Origin: JAWKOK01 sp963848115
Lineage (GTDB): Bacteria > Chloroflexota > Anaerolineae > Caldilineales > Caldilineaceae
Assembly (NCBI GenBank): GCA_963848115.1
Contig: CAWKCP010000010.1
Coordinates: forward strand, 386,107-450,106
Length of the DNA: 64,000 nt
Direction: 5' to 3'
Part shown: positions 9,899-17,833 of the stretch, piece by piece
How positions within the stretch are numbered: the stretch's first letter is position 1
Layout of the letters: every line of letters begins with the position of its first letter
Program-made: the position numbers and the translations under genes
Notes under the pieces: generated by a model
The model's database searches: none
What the model was told of the DNA's origin: nothing
Seen by the model: only the letters and a program-made list of their open reading frames with translations

Positions 9899-10945
9899 TA
9901 GTTACCCTCTTCCACTTGCTCTTCGGGTTGCACTTCGAGCGGCGCTGTCTCTACGCTGGGACTACGTAGAGATGGCTGCCGGGCCGGTCTGTTCTGCGTG
10001 GTGGAGCCGGCGCCATTTAGGCTATCCAGCGGCAGGAACGGCAGCACTTCACCGCCAACCGCCTCAGCGTCAAGTAGGATCAGCCCCACATCGTCCAAAA
10101 TCCCTTCAAGCGCTTCAATGTGCATGCGTTCGCGCGTGATGTCGGGGGCCGTTTGATAGGCCTTGAGCACAGCCAGAAAACGTTGGGCATCACCTTCGGC
10201 AAGCAGAATGCGCTGATCCGCAAACGCACTGGCCTCTTCGATCAGGCGCTGCTTGTCGCCGCGACGCTCGCGGCACAATATCGTTCTGATAGGCTTGGGC
10301 CACGTTGATCAGGCGCTCCTTGTCGGCCAGCGCACGCACAACTTCCTGGAATGCATCCCGCACCTCTTCCGGGGGATCGGCTACCTGCAGCCGCACATCC
10401 GTAATCTGAATCCCAGTGCCGTAATCTTCCATCATCTGGGTCAAGAAGACGCGTGTGTTGTCCTGGACTCGCGCCCGCTCTTCAGTGATCACATTGTCGA
10501 TGGTCATCTGGCCGACGGTGCCGCGCAGCCCCACCTCAGCGCTTGTGCGCAGTACATCCACAGGGTCCTGGACGTTGAAGAGGTAGCCGGCAGAATCAGC
10601 AACGCGGTACTGGACCAGCAGCTCAACCTGGACGATGTTTTCGTCCGCAGTCAACATCAAGGCCTCGCTCAGGACATCTTCGCGGTCCCGTTGACCTTCA
10701 CTCCGAAAGCCGATTTCGGCGCGGCGAATGCTCTCTACATTGACGATGGTAACGCTTTGGAACGGTGCGGGCAGGTGATAGTTAAGTCCGGGCGTGGTCA
10801 CGCCCGTAAAGGCGCCAAAGGTCTGGACAACGCCCTCCTCACCGGCCTGGACCACATAGATGCCTGAGGCAATCCATAGTGTGAAGACAACAACCAAGGC
10901 GCCGACAATGAGCCCGCGTCGTCGCCTCGATGCCCATCCCCCCAC
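9898..10945 (-). CDS. hflK: SPFH-family protein HflK, frameshifted
   Basis: It has a membrane anchor (GLIVGALVVVFTLWIASGIY) followed by VVQAGEEGVVQTFGAFTGVT and the SPFH domain (SEVGLRGTVGQMTIDNVITE). The frame breaks near 10265, right after AYQNDIVPR. Moving one base gives the expected RGDKQRLIEEASAFADQRIL and continues to the stop at 9898. One extra base in a GC-rich run explains it, so I treat this as one gene with an indel that may be a sequencing error. The start is uncertain: the same frame is open upstream and includes RPGNSEVESVEHYLGGVGG, so an unidentified non-ATG start is possible. It is the partner of the next gene in the FtsH-modulating HflKC complex. Confidence 0.88.
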
Positions 10946-11274
10946 GCCACCTAGATAGTGTTCGACCGATTCTACCTCACTGTTGCCGGGTCTGTCATTG
11001 CGATATGAGATATGTCTTGTTCTCCGTCTCTATTTGAGTTGGGCGTGAATAATTCGGCAGTGCTCAGCACAAGTACCACCACAGAAATCCAGCCGTTCTA
11101 CCTATCGTAGAAACTGTGTATGGATTTCCGCCGGGTTTAACTGGTATGCGGCTTCCTGCCTCTGAATCTGGGATGCGGAGAGGCCGCAGCGGCGGCAAAT
11201 GTCTACATGCTATCCTACTGTAGCATCGATCAACCTGCCTGGATAGTAATAAGGGTACCAGATTTCGCTGACCA
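10946..11274. other. Upstream region of hflK, no gene seen
   Basis: About 330 bases without a convincing coding frame on either strand. It must hold the hflKC promoter on the minus strand, but I see no confident -35/-10 pair. The right part merges into IS debris. Confidence 0.4.
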
Positions 11275-11450
11275 TTGGAGGGAATTGAGCAAGGCACTCC
11301 GATAATGCCGGTATCTTCAGGTCCTAGTGACGGTCCATGTCACTGTCGAGATCTACCCGGAGGCATCGATCTCGAGACACCGATTCACCTACTTCCGACT
11401 TGCTGCGTAGGCCAATTTCTCTCTGGGAAGCAATTTTTGCACCAAACGCC
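11275..11450 (+). mobile_element. Element A remnant, right end
   Basis: The fragment encodes GIEQGTPIMPVSSGPSDGPC and then the end sequence GCGTAGGCCAATTTCTCTCT, with a decayed terminus at about 11430-11450. These match the 3' end of the intact element A at 49.0 kb. Only the last 60 or so codons and the terminal repeat remain. Confidence 0.7.
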
Positions 11451-11654
11451 AATTGAACCGGTCAAAAACGGGCAGTTGATTAGACATAGGCTATGAGGGT
11501 ACACTGTTGGTGGTCTCGACGATTGAGCGTGATGCACAAACCTCGATCGTTGACCCTGACATCCCATGTCGCCAAGCTTTGCTCCGGATTGAATTATCGG
11601 GCGTTCCCATGGGGAGCCATGCTGGCTACTTAACTCATCCGCTAGTCTTATCCA

Positions 11655-11893
11655 GACTGAGTATCGCATCAAACTGATCTGTCTGGCTAGGCTGACATCG
11701 AACTGGAAAGATGCGCTACACATCGTTCAGCCGGATACGTTATCAAGGATTGGCCCAAATGATATCGATTCCTCCCCATGATCCGCCGGCTTCCGACAAG
11801 GTCATCGCCCTGCCGGCGCTTGGCGGACTCCACTATGATTGTCGGCAACCTGTCTGACCAATAACGCTGGCCGATGAGTTGAGTAGCCAGCAC
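11655..11893 (+). mobile_element. Element B and element C remnants
   Basis: Bases 11664-11750 encode an internal transposase piece (DIELERCATHRSA in shifted frames) whose nucleotides closely match 28172-28255 (CGCATCAAACTG...GTCTGTCTGGC with few changes). Bases 11760-11890 match the tail of element C, with the decayed reading DPPASDKVIALPALGGLHYD and end sequence GCCGATGAGTTGAGTAGCCA. Two different IS ends sit back to back and no complete transposase remains. Confidence 0.6.
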
Positions 11894-11915
11894 GATATAT
11901 AATGGAGGAAATATC

Positions 11916-12257
11916 TTGAATCCCGCGGACCTATTCAACAATCTTGACCGACTTGAAACCTATGGTGCCGGCGCGACGATCTTTCGCAAAAACGATCCTG
12001 GTCACTACATGTACATTGTGATGGAGGGAGAAGTGGAAATCGTTGCCGATTCCCGACGTCTGAATACGCTTACATACGGCGAAATTTTTGGCGAAATGGC
12101 TCTGATCGACGATTCGCCGCGCATGGCCGACGCCATTGCAAAGACCGATTGCGTACTGGCTGTTGTCGATGAACGCCAATTCCTGTTTCAGGTACATGAA
12201 ACACCTATGTTTGCGTTGCACATTATGGGGATCATGGCCGAACGACTACGCAAATGA
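11916..12257 (+). CDS. Single-domain CNBD protein
   Basis: A 113-residue stand-alone cyclic-nucleotide-binding fold: NLDRLETYGAGATIFRKNDP, GHYMYIVMEGEVEIVADSRR, and the cassette-like GEIFGEMALIDDSPRMADAI. The start is TTG at 11916, supported by GGAGG at 11904-11908, with no better ATG nearby. There is no output domain, so it must act through a partner. The convergent kinase gene ends 8 bases away, and kinase plus CNBD pairs are a recurring arrangement, but a functional link is inference only. IS debris directly precedes the gene, so its native promoter may be lost or IS-derived. Confidence 0.8.
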   Translation: MNPADLFNNLDRLETYGAGATIFRKNDPGHYMYIVMEGEVEIVADSRRLNTLTYGEIFGEMALIDDSPRMADAIAKTDCVLAVVDERQFLFQVHETPMFALHIMGIMAERLRK

Positions 12258-12265
12258 TCCGGCGG

Positions 12266-13372
12266 CTATGCCCCAGGACAGATCCACCCAAAAAGGCGCG
12301 CCACAAGGGATGCGCTTTCCGGTTCCGATATCAGCGTGACATCATCGAGGGCCTCTGCAAACTCAGCACCACTCTGATACCGAGCGTCGGGATCCTTGGC
12401 CAGAGCCTTCAGGATGATCGACTCCAGTTCCGGTGATACATGGGCAAACTTCGATGGTGCAGGCGGTTCCTTCTCCCGATTCGCCTGCAAGACCTCATCC
12501 CTCGACCCGTAGAAGGGTTTGCGTCCCGTGACCATTAGGTAAAGAATCATCCCTACCGCATAGAGATCCGATCGCCCATCAATGCGGCTCCCCACGCTGA
12601 TCTGCTCCGGCGCCAGAAAAGATGGAGTACCGTAAAGGCCGACTTCATATGCAGCGCCGTCCTCAATACGAATTGCAGTACCAAAGTCAGTCACCTTGAT
12701 AATGCCCTCGCGTGTAAGCATCAGGTTGGCAGGCTTGATGTCTCGATGAACATACCCTTGAGCGTGTAGATAATCCAGGGCGCGGCAAATTTGCCGTGCG
12801 ATCTCGACGGCCTGGGTCTCGGGGAGTCGCTTCTGAGCCAACAGAAAATGGTCGAAGCTGGGGCCGTCAATCAGTTCCATGGCTGTGTACATGCGCCCCT
12901 TGTCCACGCCAGTGTCGTAGACACGCATGATCCCGGGGTGATCGAGCCGCGAAACCACGCGCGCCTCAAACTGGAAACAGGCCAGCGTATGGGGATCACG
13001 AGTTGCTTCAGGCCGCAACACTTTGAGTGCCACAGAGTCTGCGTCAGCGCCGTCTGAATCGGCTGCGTCTGGAGGGATCTGAATCTTCTGTGGGGTGTCG
13101 CCAATTCGATGGGCGCGATAGACCATAGCGGCAGCACCACCGCCTAGAGGCGAATCAACCAGATAAGCGCCTACCTGGTTGTGCGGAGATGTTTGGCCGG
13201 AAACTGGGTTACTTGGGGACAAAAGGCACCTGGATAAGAACCGCTGCCGTTTCGCCAACGCCCGTTTGCGTTGATACTCGATCATGGCGGACTCTGACGA
13301 AAGCATTTCACGAAGCAGCGCGAGGGTCAATTGACGATCTGCACGATCACTGTAACGAATTATCAGATACAT
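12266..13372 (-). CDS. Hanks-type Ser/Thr protein kinase
   Basis: A 368-residue soluble kinase. The Gly-rich loop is around residues 76-85 (LGGGAAAMVY), the ATP lysine is in SVALKVLRPE (K117), the catalytic loop HRDIKPAN is at 209-216, the DFG is at 229-231, and GTPSFLAPEQ is the activation-segment end. All catalytic residues are present, so it should be active. A 25-residue acidic insertion (residues about 91-114) separates the Gly-rich loop strand from the lysine strand. The first 60 residues are basic and unassigned. There is no membrane helix or PASTA domain, unlike PknB-type receptors. It sits convergent to the small CNBD gene. Confidence 0.92.
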   Translation of the reverse strand: MYLIIRYSDRADRQLTLALLREMLSSESAMIEYQRKRALAKRQRFLSRCLLSPSNPVSGQTSPHNQVGAYLVDSPLGGGAAAMVYRAHRIGDTPQKIQIPPDAADSDGADADSVALKVLRPEATRDPHTLACFQFEARVVSRLDHPGIMRVYDTGVDKGRMYTAMELIDGPSFDHFLLAQKRLPETQAVEIARQICRALDYLHAQGYVHRDIKPANLMLTREGIIKVTDFGTAIRIEDGAAYEVGLYGTPSFLAPEQISVGSRIDGRSDLYAVGMILYLMVTGRKPFYGSRDEVLQANREKEPPAPSKFAHVSPELESIILKALAKDPDARYQSGAEFAEALDDVTLISEPESASLVARLFGWICPGA

Positions 13373-13590
13373 TGCCGGTTGACAACTTATGTCAACCTGG
13401 GTGGGTCATCCGAGGGCGTTCGCGGCCGATGAGAAACCAGCGAAGGGTCTCTGCGCTCACATCCTGTAGAGATTCTTCACTGGCGGCACTTGTGCTACAG
13501 AATCTTCCATCATTGCCGGTGTGGTTCCCGACTGCAGAACCACCGGATGCATCCGTTCAGAATGACATGTTGCAAAGTGTCCGGTAGCCG
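13373..13590. other. Kinase upstream region, no gene seen
   Basis: No supported coding frame. It presumably carries the minus-strand promoter of the kinase. The right side runs into IS debris. Confidence 0.4.
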
Positions 13591-13652
13591 GCGACCACTA
13601 CCGATTTGCTGCGTAGGCCAATTTCTCTCTGGGATACAATTTCCGGACCATG
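13591..13652 (+). mobile_element. Element A right-end remnant
   Basis: GCGACCACTACCGATTTGCT then GCGTAGGCCAATTTCTCTCT and CAATTTCCGGACCATGCG repeat the right terminus of element A with a few changes. Only about 60 bases remain. Confidence 0.6.
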
Positions 13653-13773
13653 CGCGCCAATAATGATGAGGCGCCCTCGTACCGAGTAATCTAGGTACGG
13701 GACGCCCCACCAAAACCACTCAATTGAGCGACGGGGCGATAAGCCCAATCACCCCATTCCCGTTCTTCTCACA

Positions 13774-15949
13774 CTACGCGAGATCGAAGCGATCAGCGTT
13801 CATGACCTTCGTCCAGGCGGCCACGAAGTCCTTGACAAACTTCTCCTGGCTGTCATCCTGCGCGTAGACTTCAGCATAGGCGCGCAGGATCGAGTTCGAC
13901 CCGAAGACGAGGTCCATGCGCGTCGCCGTCCACTTCACCGCGCCGGTCTTGCGATCGCGGATCTCGTAGAGATTGCCGTCCGTGGGCGCCCAGGTGTTGG
14001 CCATGTCGGACAGGTTTACGAAAAAGTCGTTGGTCAGCTGACCCTCACGGTTTGTCAGAACTCCGTGCTTGGCGCCGGCGTAATTGGCGCCGAGCACGCG
14101 CATCCCGCCGACGAGGACCGTCATCTCGGGGGCGGTGAGACCCATAAGCTGGGTACGGTCGAGCATCATCTCTTCGGGGCTGACCACGTAATCCTTCTTG
14201 AGCCAGTTACGATAGCCGTCGGCCAGCGGCTCCAACACATCGAAGGAATCCGCATCGGTCATCTCGTCAGTCGCGTCGCCACGGCCCGGTGAGAAGGGAA
14301 CCTCGACCGCGAAGCCTGCGGCCTGTGCCGCCTGCTCCACGCCGACATTGCCGGCCAGAACGATCACGTCAGCGATGCTTGCGCCGCTCTCGGCCGCGAT
14401 GGGTTCGAGCATCCCCAGTACTCGCGTCAGACGTTCAGGCTCGTTGCCCTCCCAGTCCTTCTGCGGGGCGAGGCGGATGCGTGCGCCGTTGGCGCCGCCG
14501 CGCATATCCGAGCCGCGATAGGTACGGGCACTATCCCAGGCGGTCGCAACCATGTCGGCAATACTGAGGCCGGCGGCGGCGATCTTGGCCTTCACTGACG
14601 CCACGTCATAGTCGGTGGACCCGGCGGGGATCGGATCCTGCCAGATCAGGTCCTCGTCCGGCACATCGGGACCGAGGTAGCGGACCTTGGGCCCCATGTC
14701 GCGGTGGGTGAGCTTGAACCAGGCCCGGGCGAAGGTCTCCTTGAAGTACTCCGGATCGGCCATGAACTTCCGGCAGATCTCGTTGTAGATCGGGTCAACC
14801 TTCATGGCCATATCCGCGTCGGTCATCATCGGGTTGTGTCGGATGGAGGGATCGCTGGCGTCGACCGGCTTGTCCTCCTCTTTGATCTCCATCGGCTCCC
14901 ACTGCCAGGCACCCGCGGGTGACTTGCGCAGCTCCCACTCGTGGCCGAAGAGCATATCAAAGTAGCCCATGTCGAACTTGATTGGGTCGGTTGTCCAGGC
15001 GCCTTCCAGACCCGAGGTCACGGGCGCGGCTGGCTAACCCGTGCATCTCGGGGTTGTCCCAGCCCAGGCCCTGCATCTCGGGGGCTGCGGCTTCAGGAGC
15101 GGGCCCCAGTAGGGCGGCGTCGCCGTTGCCATGGGTCTTGCCGACGGTGTGGCCGCCTGCGGTCAGGGCCGCGGTTTCCTCATCGTTCATCGCCATCCGG
15201 GCGAAGGTCTCGCGCACCTGGGCCGCGGTCTTCAGGGGGTCGGGCTTGCCGTTCACACCTTCAGGGTTGACGTAGATAAGGCCCATCTGCACGGCGGCCA
15301 GCGGGTTTTCCATGGTCGCCGGATCGTCCACGTCCCCGTAGCGCTCGTCCGAGGGCGCGAGCCATTCCTTCTCCGCGCCCCAATGGGTATCCATTTCCGG
15401 GTGCCAAATGTCCTCGCGCCCAAAGCCGAAGCCGAAGGTCTTGAACCCCATGGACTCATAGGCGATGTTGCCGGCCAGGATCATCAGGTCGGCCCAGCTT
15501 ACCTTGTTGCCGTACTTCTTCTTGATGGGCCAGAGGAGCCGGCGCGCCTTGTCCAGGCTCACGTTGTCGGGCCAGGAGTTCAGCGGTGCGAAGCGCTGGT
15601 TGCCGGTGCCGCCGCCGCCACGGCCGTCGGCCAGCCGGTAGGTTCCCGCCGCGTGCCAGGCCATGCGGATCATCAAACCGCCATAGTGGCCCCAGTCCGC
15701 CGGCCACCACTCCTGACTGTCGGTCATCAGGTCATGCAGGTCATTTTTCAGCGCCTCAACATCGAGCTTCTTGAGCTCCTCGCGATAGTCGAAGTCCTCA
15801 CCCATCGGATTCGTCTTCGTATCATGCTGATGAAGAATGTCGAGGCTCAGGGCATTGGGCCACCAGCCCGTGACCGACTCGCCTGCAGAGGTGTTCGCGC
15901 CGTGCATCACCGGGCATTTCCCGTTGGTGCTTGTTCCATTTTTCTCCAT
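13774..15949 (-). CDS. katG: Catalase-peroxidase KatG, frameshifted
   Basis: A near full-length haem catalase-peroxidase of about 725 residues that removes H2O2 and organic peroxides in the cytoplasm. The distal triad is in GLMIRMAWHAAGTYR (R95, W98, H99). The Tyr of the Met-Tyr-Trp crosslink lies in MGLIYVNPEG, and the proximal His region is TAGGHTVGKTHG. The duplicated C-terminal domain (KWTATRMDLVFGSNSILRAY) is complete. The frame changes near 15030, between GWDNPEMHGLASRARD and TSGLEGAWTTDPIKFDMGYF. A single-base event is enough, so a sequencing indel is plausible. The gene looks more GC-rich than its neighbours, which may indicate transfer. It lies 111 bases downstream of the fur-type regulator on the same strand. 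Confidence 0.93.
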
Positions 15950-16060
15950 AGTACCTTACCTTTCGTGAGTTGATGGACATGACTCTTATCATCGTGCAAG
16001 CAGAAAAATCTCTCGACCATGCCCCGAATGTTCACCCTGGGGCACGTATATACGCCGGCT

Positions 16061-16483
16061 TCAGGCAGAGAGCGCACATTTTGCGCAGATAACATCATAT
16101 TCAACGCGCATGTCAAGGACGACCAGACCGCCAGGCAGCTCTGCCGGCGGCGTTGAGACGTTCTCCGGATCGGGCGCGATGTCGAAGATCGCACCGCACA
16201 TGCGGCAGAACGCGTGGTCGTGCGGTTTCCTGGTGCCCTCAACGCGCAAGCGGCCGTCGACCTCAGAGAGCTTGCGCACCAGCCCGGCCCGGGAAAATGC
16301 ATTCAACGTACCATAGACCGTCGAGAGGGAGAGGGTCGGATGGCTCCCGGCCAGTTCTTGGTAGATCTCTTCCACGCTCGGATGGTTGCGATTGCGTTCG
16401 ATTGCGTCCAGAATCGCGACCCTGGGGCCGGTTGCCTTGAGACCGGCTCCACGGAGTCGGTCAGCCTGTTCAGATACGGACAT
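16061..16483 (-). CDS. Fur/PerR-family metalloregulator
   Basis: A 140-residue Fur-family repressor. Start ATG 16483 (MSVSEQADRLRGAGLKATGP) is preferred over an upstream extension that is hydrophobic and atypical. The winged helix includes HPSVEEIYQELAGSHPTLSL and STVYGTLNAFSRAGLV. Metal sites include HDHAFCRMCG (C93, C96) and the C-terminal CAKC (133-136), the structural zinc site. Placement directly upstream of katG points to a PerR-type peroxide sensor that controls katG and itself. This is known for the family and inferred here. The upstream region (16484-16560) is AT-rich and suits an operator, but I could not define a clean box. Confidence 0.9.
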   Translation of the reverse strand: MSVSEQADRLRGAGLKATGPRVAILDAIERNRNHPSVEEIYQELAGSHPTLSLSTVYGTLNAFSRAGLVRKLSEVDGRLRVEGTRKPHDHAFCRMCGAIFDIAPDPENVSTPPAELPGGLVVLDMRVEYDVICAKCALSA

Positions 16484-16666
16484 ACAATCGCGCCTGTGAA
16501 TCAAAATTATTATGAAATACAAACCAGTTACAAATGAGTATCATGATGAAATCTATCGTAATACTGATCATGGGCAGATGCAAAAACACGTCCGGTCAAT
16601 CAATCATTCCGACTTCTGATTCGTGATCGAAACAAGAGGTTCACCGAAGCGTTCAACCTCCTCCGG

Positions 16667-16785
16667 CTGATCCGCCGGCTTCCGGTGAGGTCATCGCTCT
16701 TTCGGTCTTGGGTGACCTGCATCCTCATTATCGGCGAACTGCCTGACTGAATCGCTGGCGGATGAGCTAAGTAGCCAACACGGGA
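16667..16785 (+). mobile_element. Element C remnant, right end
   Basis: CTGATCCGCCGGCTTCCGG, a decayed stretch corresponding to the tail of element C, and the terminus GATGAGCTAAGTAGCCAACA are recognisable. No coding capacity remains. It directly abuts the tRNA-end-like motif. Confidence 0.6.
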
Positions 16786-16861
16786 CCAGAAATGCAAAAA
16801 ACTCCCGTTTCCGAGAGCTTTCCCGATCCTAGAGAATATTAGTATAGGCGGAGACGACGGG
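16786..16861 (-). repeat. tRNA/tmRNA-end-like motif with terminator, locus A
   Basis: Bases 16786-16861 are nearly identical to 41007-41083. On the minus strand they read TCCCGTCGTCTCCGCC, which looks like the acceptor/T-arm 3' end of a tRNA or tmRNA, then a spacer, then the hairpin GCTCTCGGAAACGGGAG with a T-run (intrinsic terminator at about 16797-16822). Unlike locus B, the similarity stops inside the T-arm-like part, and the upstream sequence is the nucleotidyltransferase gene. That is what an integration or recombination junction would leave. Confidence 0.6.
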
Positions 16862-16863
16862 AT

Positions 16864-17094
16864 TCATTCACCGTCTGGCACGTAGTAATCTGGAATGGGA
16901 AATGCCTGCACAAAAGGCTGGATGTGACGGATCTGCATGTCTACAACGACATCGACGTCCAACGTCAGCCTGGGCTCACCGTAGAAGATTGCGGCAAAGC
17001 CTCCGACAACCATGTACGGGATCGCTAGACGCTCAAATACGTCGATCACATGACTGAAGAAAGCCCTCAGTTCACTCGGTTGTACTGACATCAT
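16864..17094 (-). pseudogene. Truncated nucleotidyltransferase (MNT/AbiEii-like)
   Basis: The 76 residues contain the start of a nucleotidyltransferase fold: IPYMVVGGFAAIFYGEPRLT, then LDVDVVVDMQIRHIQPFVQA, with the GG...D.D pattern of the catalytic carboxylates. Family members normally run to 150 or more residues. Here the frame ends two bases from the tRNA-end-like motif (PDYYVPDGE then stop), so the 3' half has been cut off. It overlaps the upstream gene by 23 bases. Proteins of this type modify tRNAs or partner proteins in toxin-antitoxin pairs; this copy is probably inactive. Confidence 0.65.
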
Positions 17095-17386
17095 GATACT
17101 CTCTGCCCAGCCGCTGATTGCCCTGCATTCTTCTTGTCACCCGCCACGCCATCTCGGCCGGCGTCAATTCATGCGCACGTTGCTCCTCGGTAAGGCGAAC
17201 GGTATCCAATGCAAACTGGTATGCCTGAAACGCAAGGTCCAACCGCTGGGCAGGTGTCAACTGTTTCCATGCAGCGATCTGCTGCATATCGACATCACCC
17301 AAGCGTTTGTGAAGTGCTTCAATCGAAAGTGTTGTTGGATTCTCAACAGTCATAGCCAAAGTATGTGATTCGAACCACTGCGACAT
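17072..17386 (-). CDS. Small helical partner of the nucleotidyltransferase
   Basis: 104 residues starting MSQWFESHTLAMTVENPTTL. ATG 17386 has AAAGG eight bases upstream. The protein is mostly helical (HKRLGDVDMQQIAAWKQLTP; AQRLDLAFQAYQFALDTVRL) with a basic C-terminus (WRVTRRMQGNQRLGREYHDV). A helical gene overlapping a nucleotidyltransferase is the usual layout of two-gene toxin-antitoxin-like modules. It could be the antitoxin or an adaptor; I do not recognise a named family. Confidence 0.6.
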   Translation of the reverse strand: MSQWFESHTLAMTVENPTTLSIEALHKRLGDVDMQQIAAWKQLTPAQRLDLAFQAYQFALDTVRLTEEQRAHELTPAEMAWRVTRRMQGNQRLGREYHDVSTTE

Positions 17387-17419
17387 TCTACCTTTGCTGA
17401 ATTGAGCAAATTGTAGCAC

Positions 17420-17833
17420 GTTCCACCGATGGTTTCAAAGGACCTCACAACTCACTCAATAGCGGTTACGACGCCAACCGCTGTTGTCCTACTGTCGGAT
17501 GGAAAGCACGCTAGTGCGGAGGATCCATAGCCGTAAACACCGGCCTTCCTCTGGCAAATCTGGCTGATGCGTTGTCGATGGTTCTTCATGTGCCCATGAT
17601 AGTCGCTGGCGACTACAGTGTCAATGGGTCATTGGCCGATCCCTGGCCCAACGATTGTGGAGATCCGAATGCTGAGGTATCCTAAGAATCGGATCATCAG
17701 ACTGGTTGGTTATCCAGCCCAACTTCCGTCGCTGATCTACCTGAATGTTGCTGATTCGTGGTTCTTCCTTTGGGGAGATCCTATTGCCCTCTAGCAGCAG
17801 TATTTCACCAGACCCTGGCGTCAGGTTGTGCCA
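17420..17833. other. Intergenic, no gene seen
   Basis: About 410 bases between divergent genes with no supported frame. It should hold the promoters of the nucleotidyltransferase module and of the MalT-like regulator. No clear operator or palindrome was found. Confidence 0.4.

Noticed and set aside
15131..15973. 280-codon + strand open frame over katG
   Set aside because: Antisense shadow of katG with no family-like sequence.
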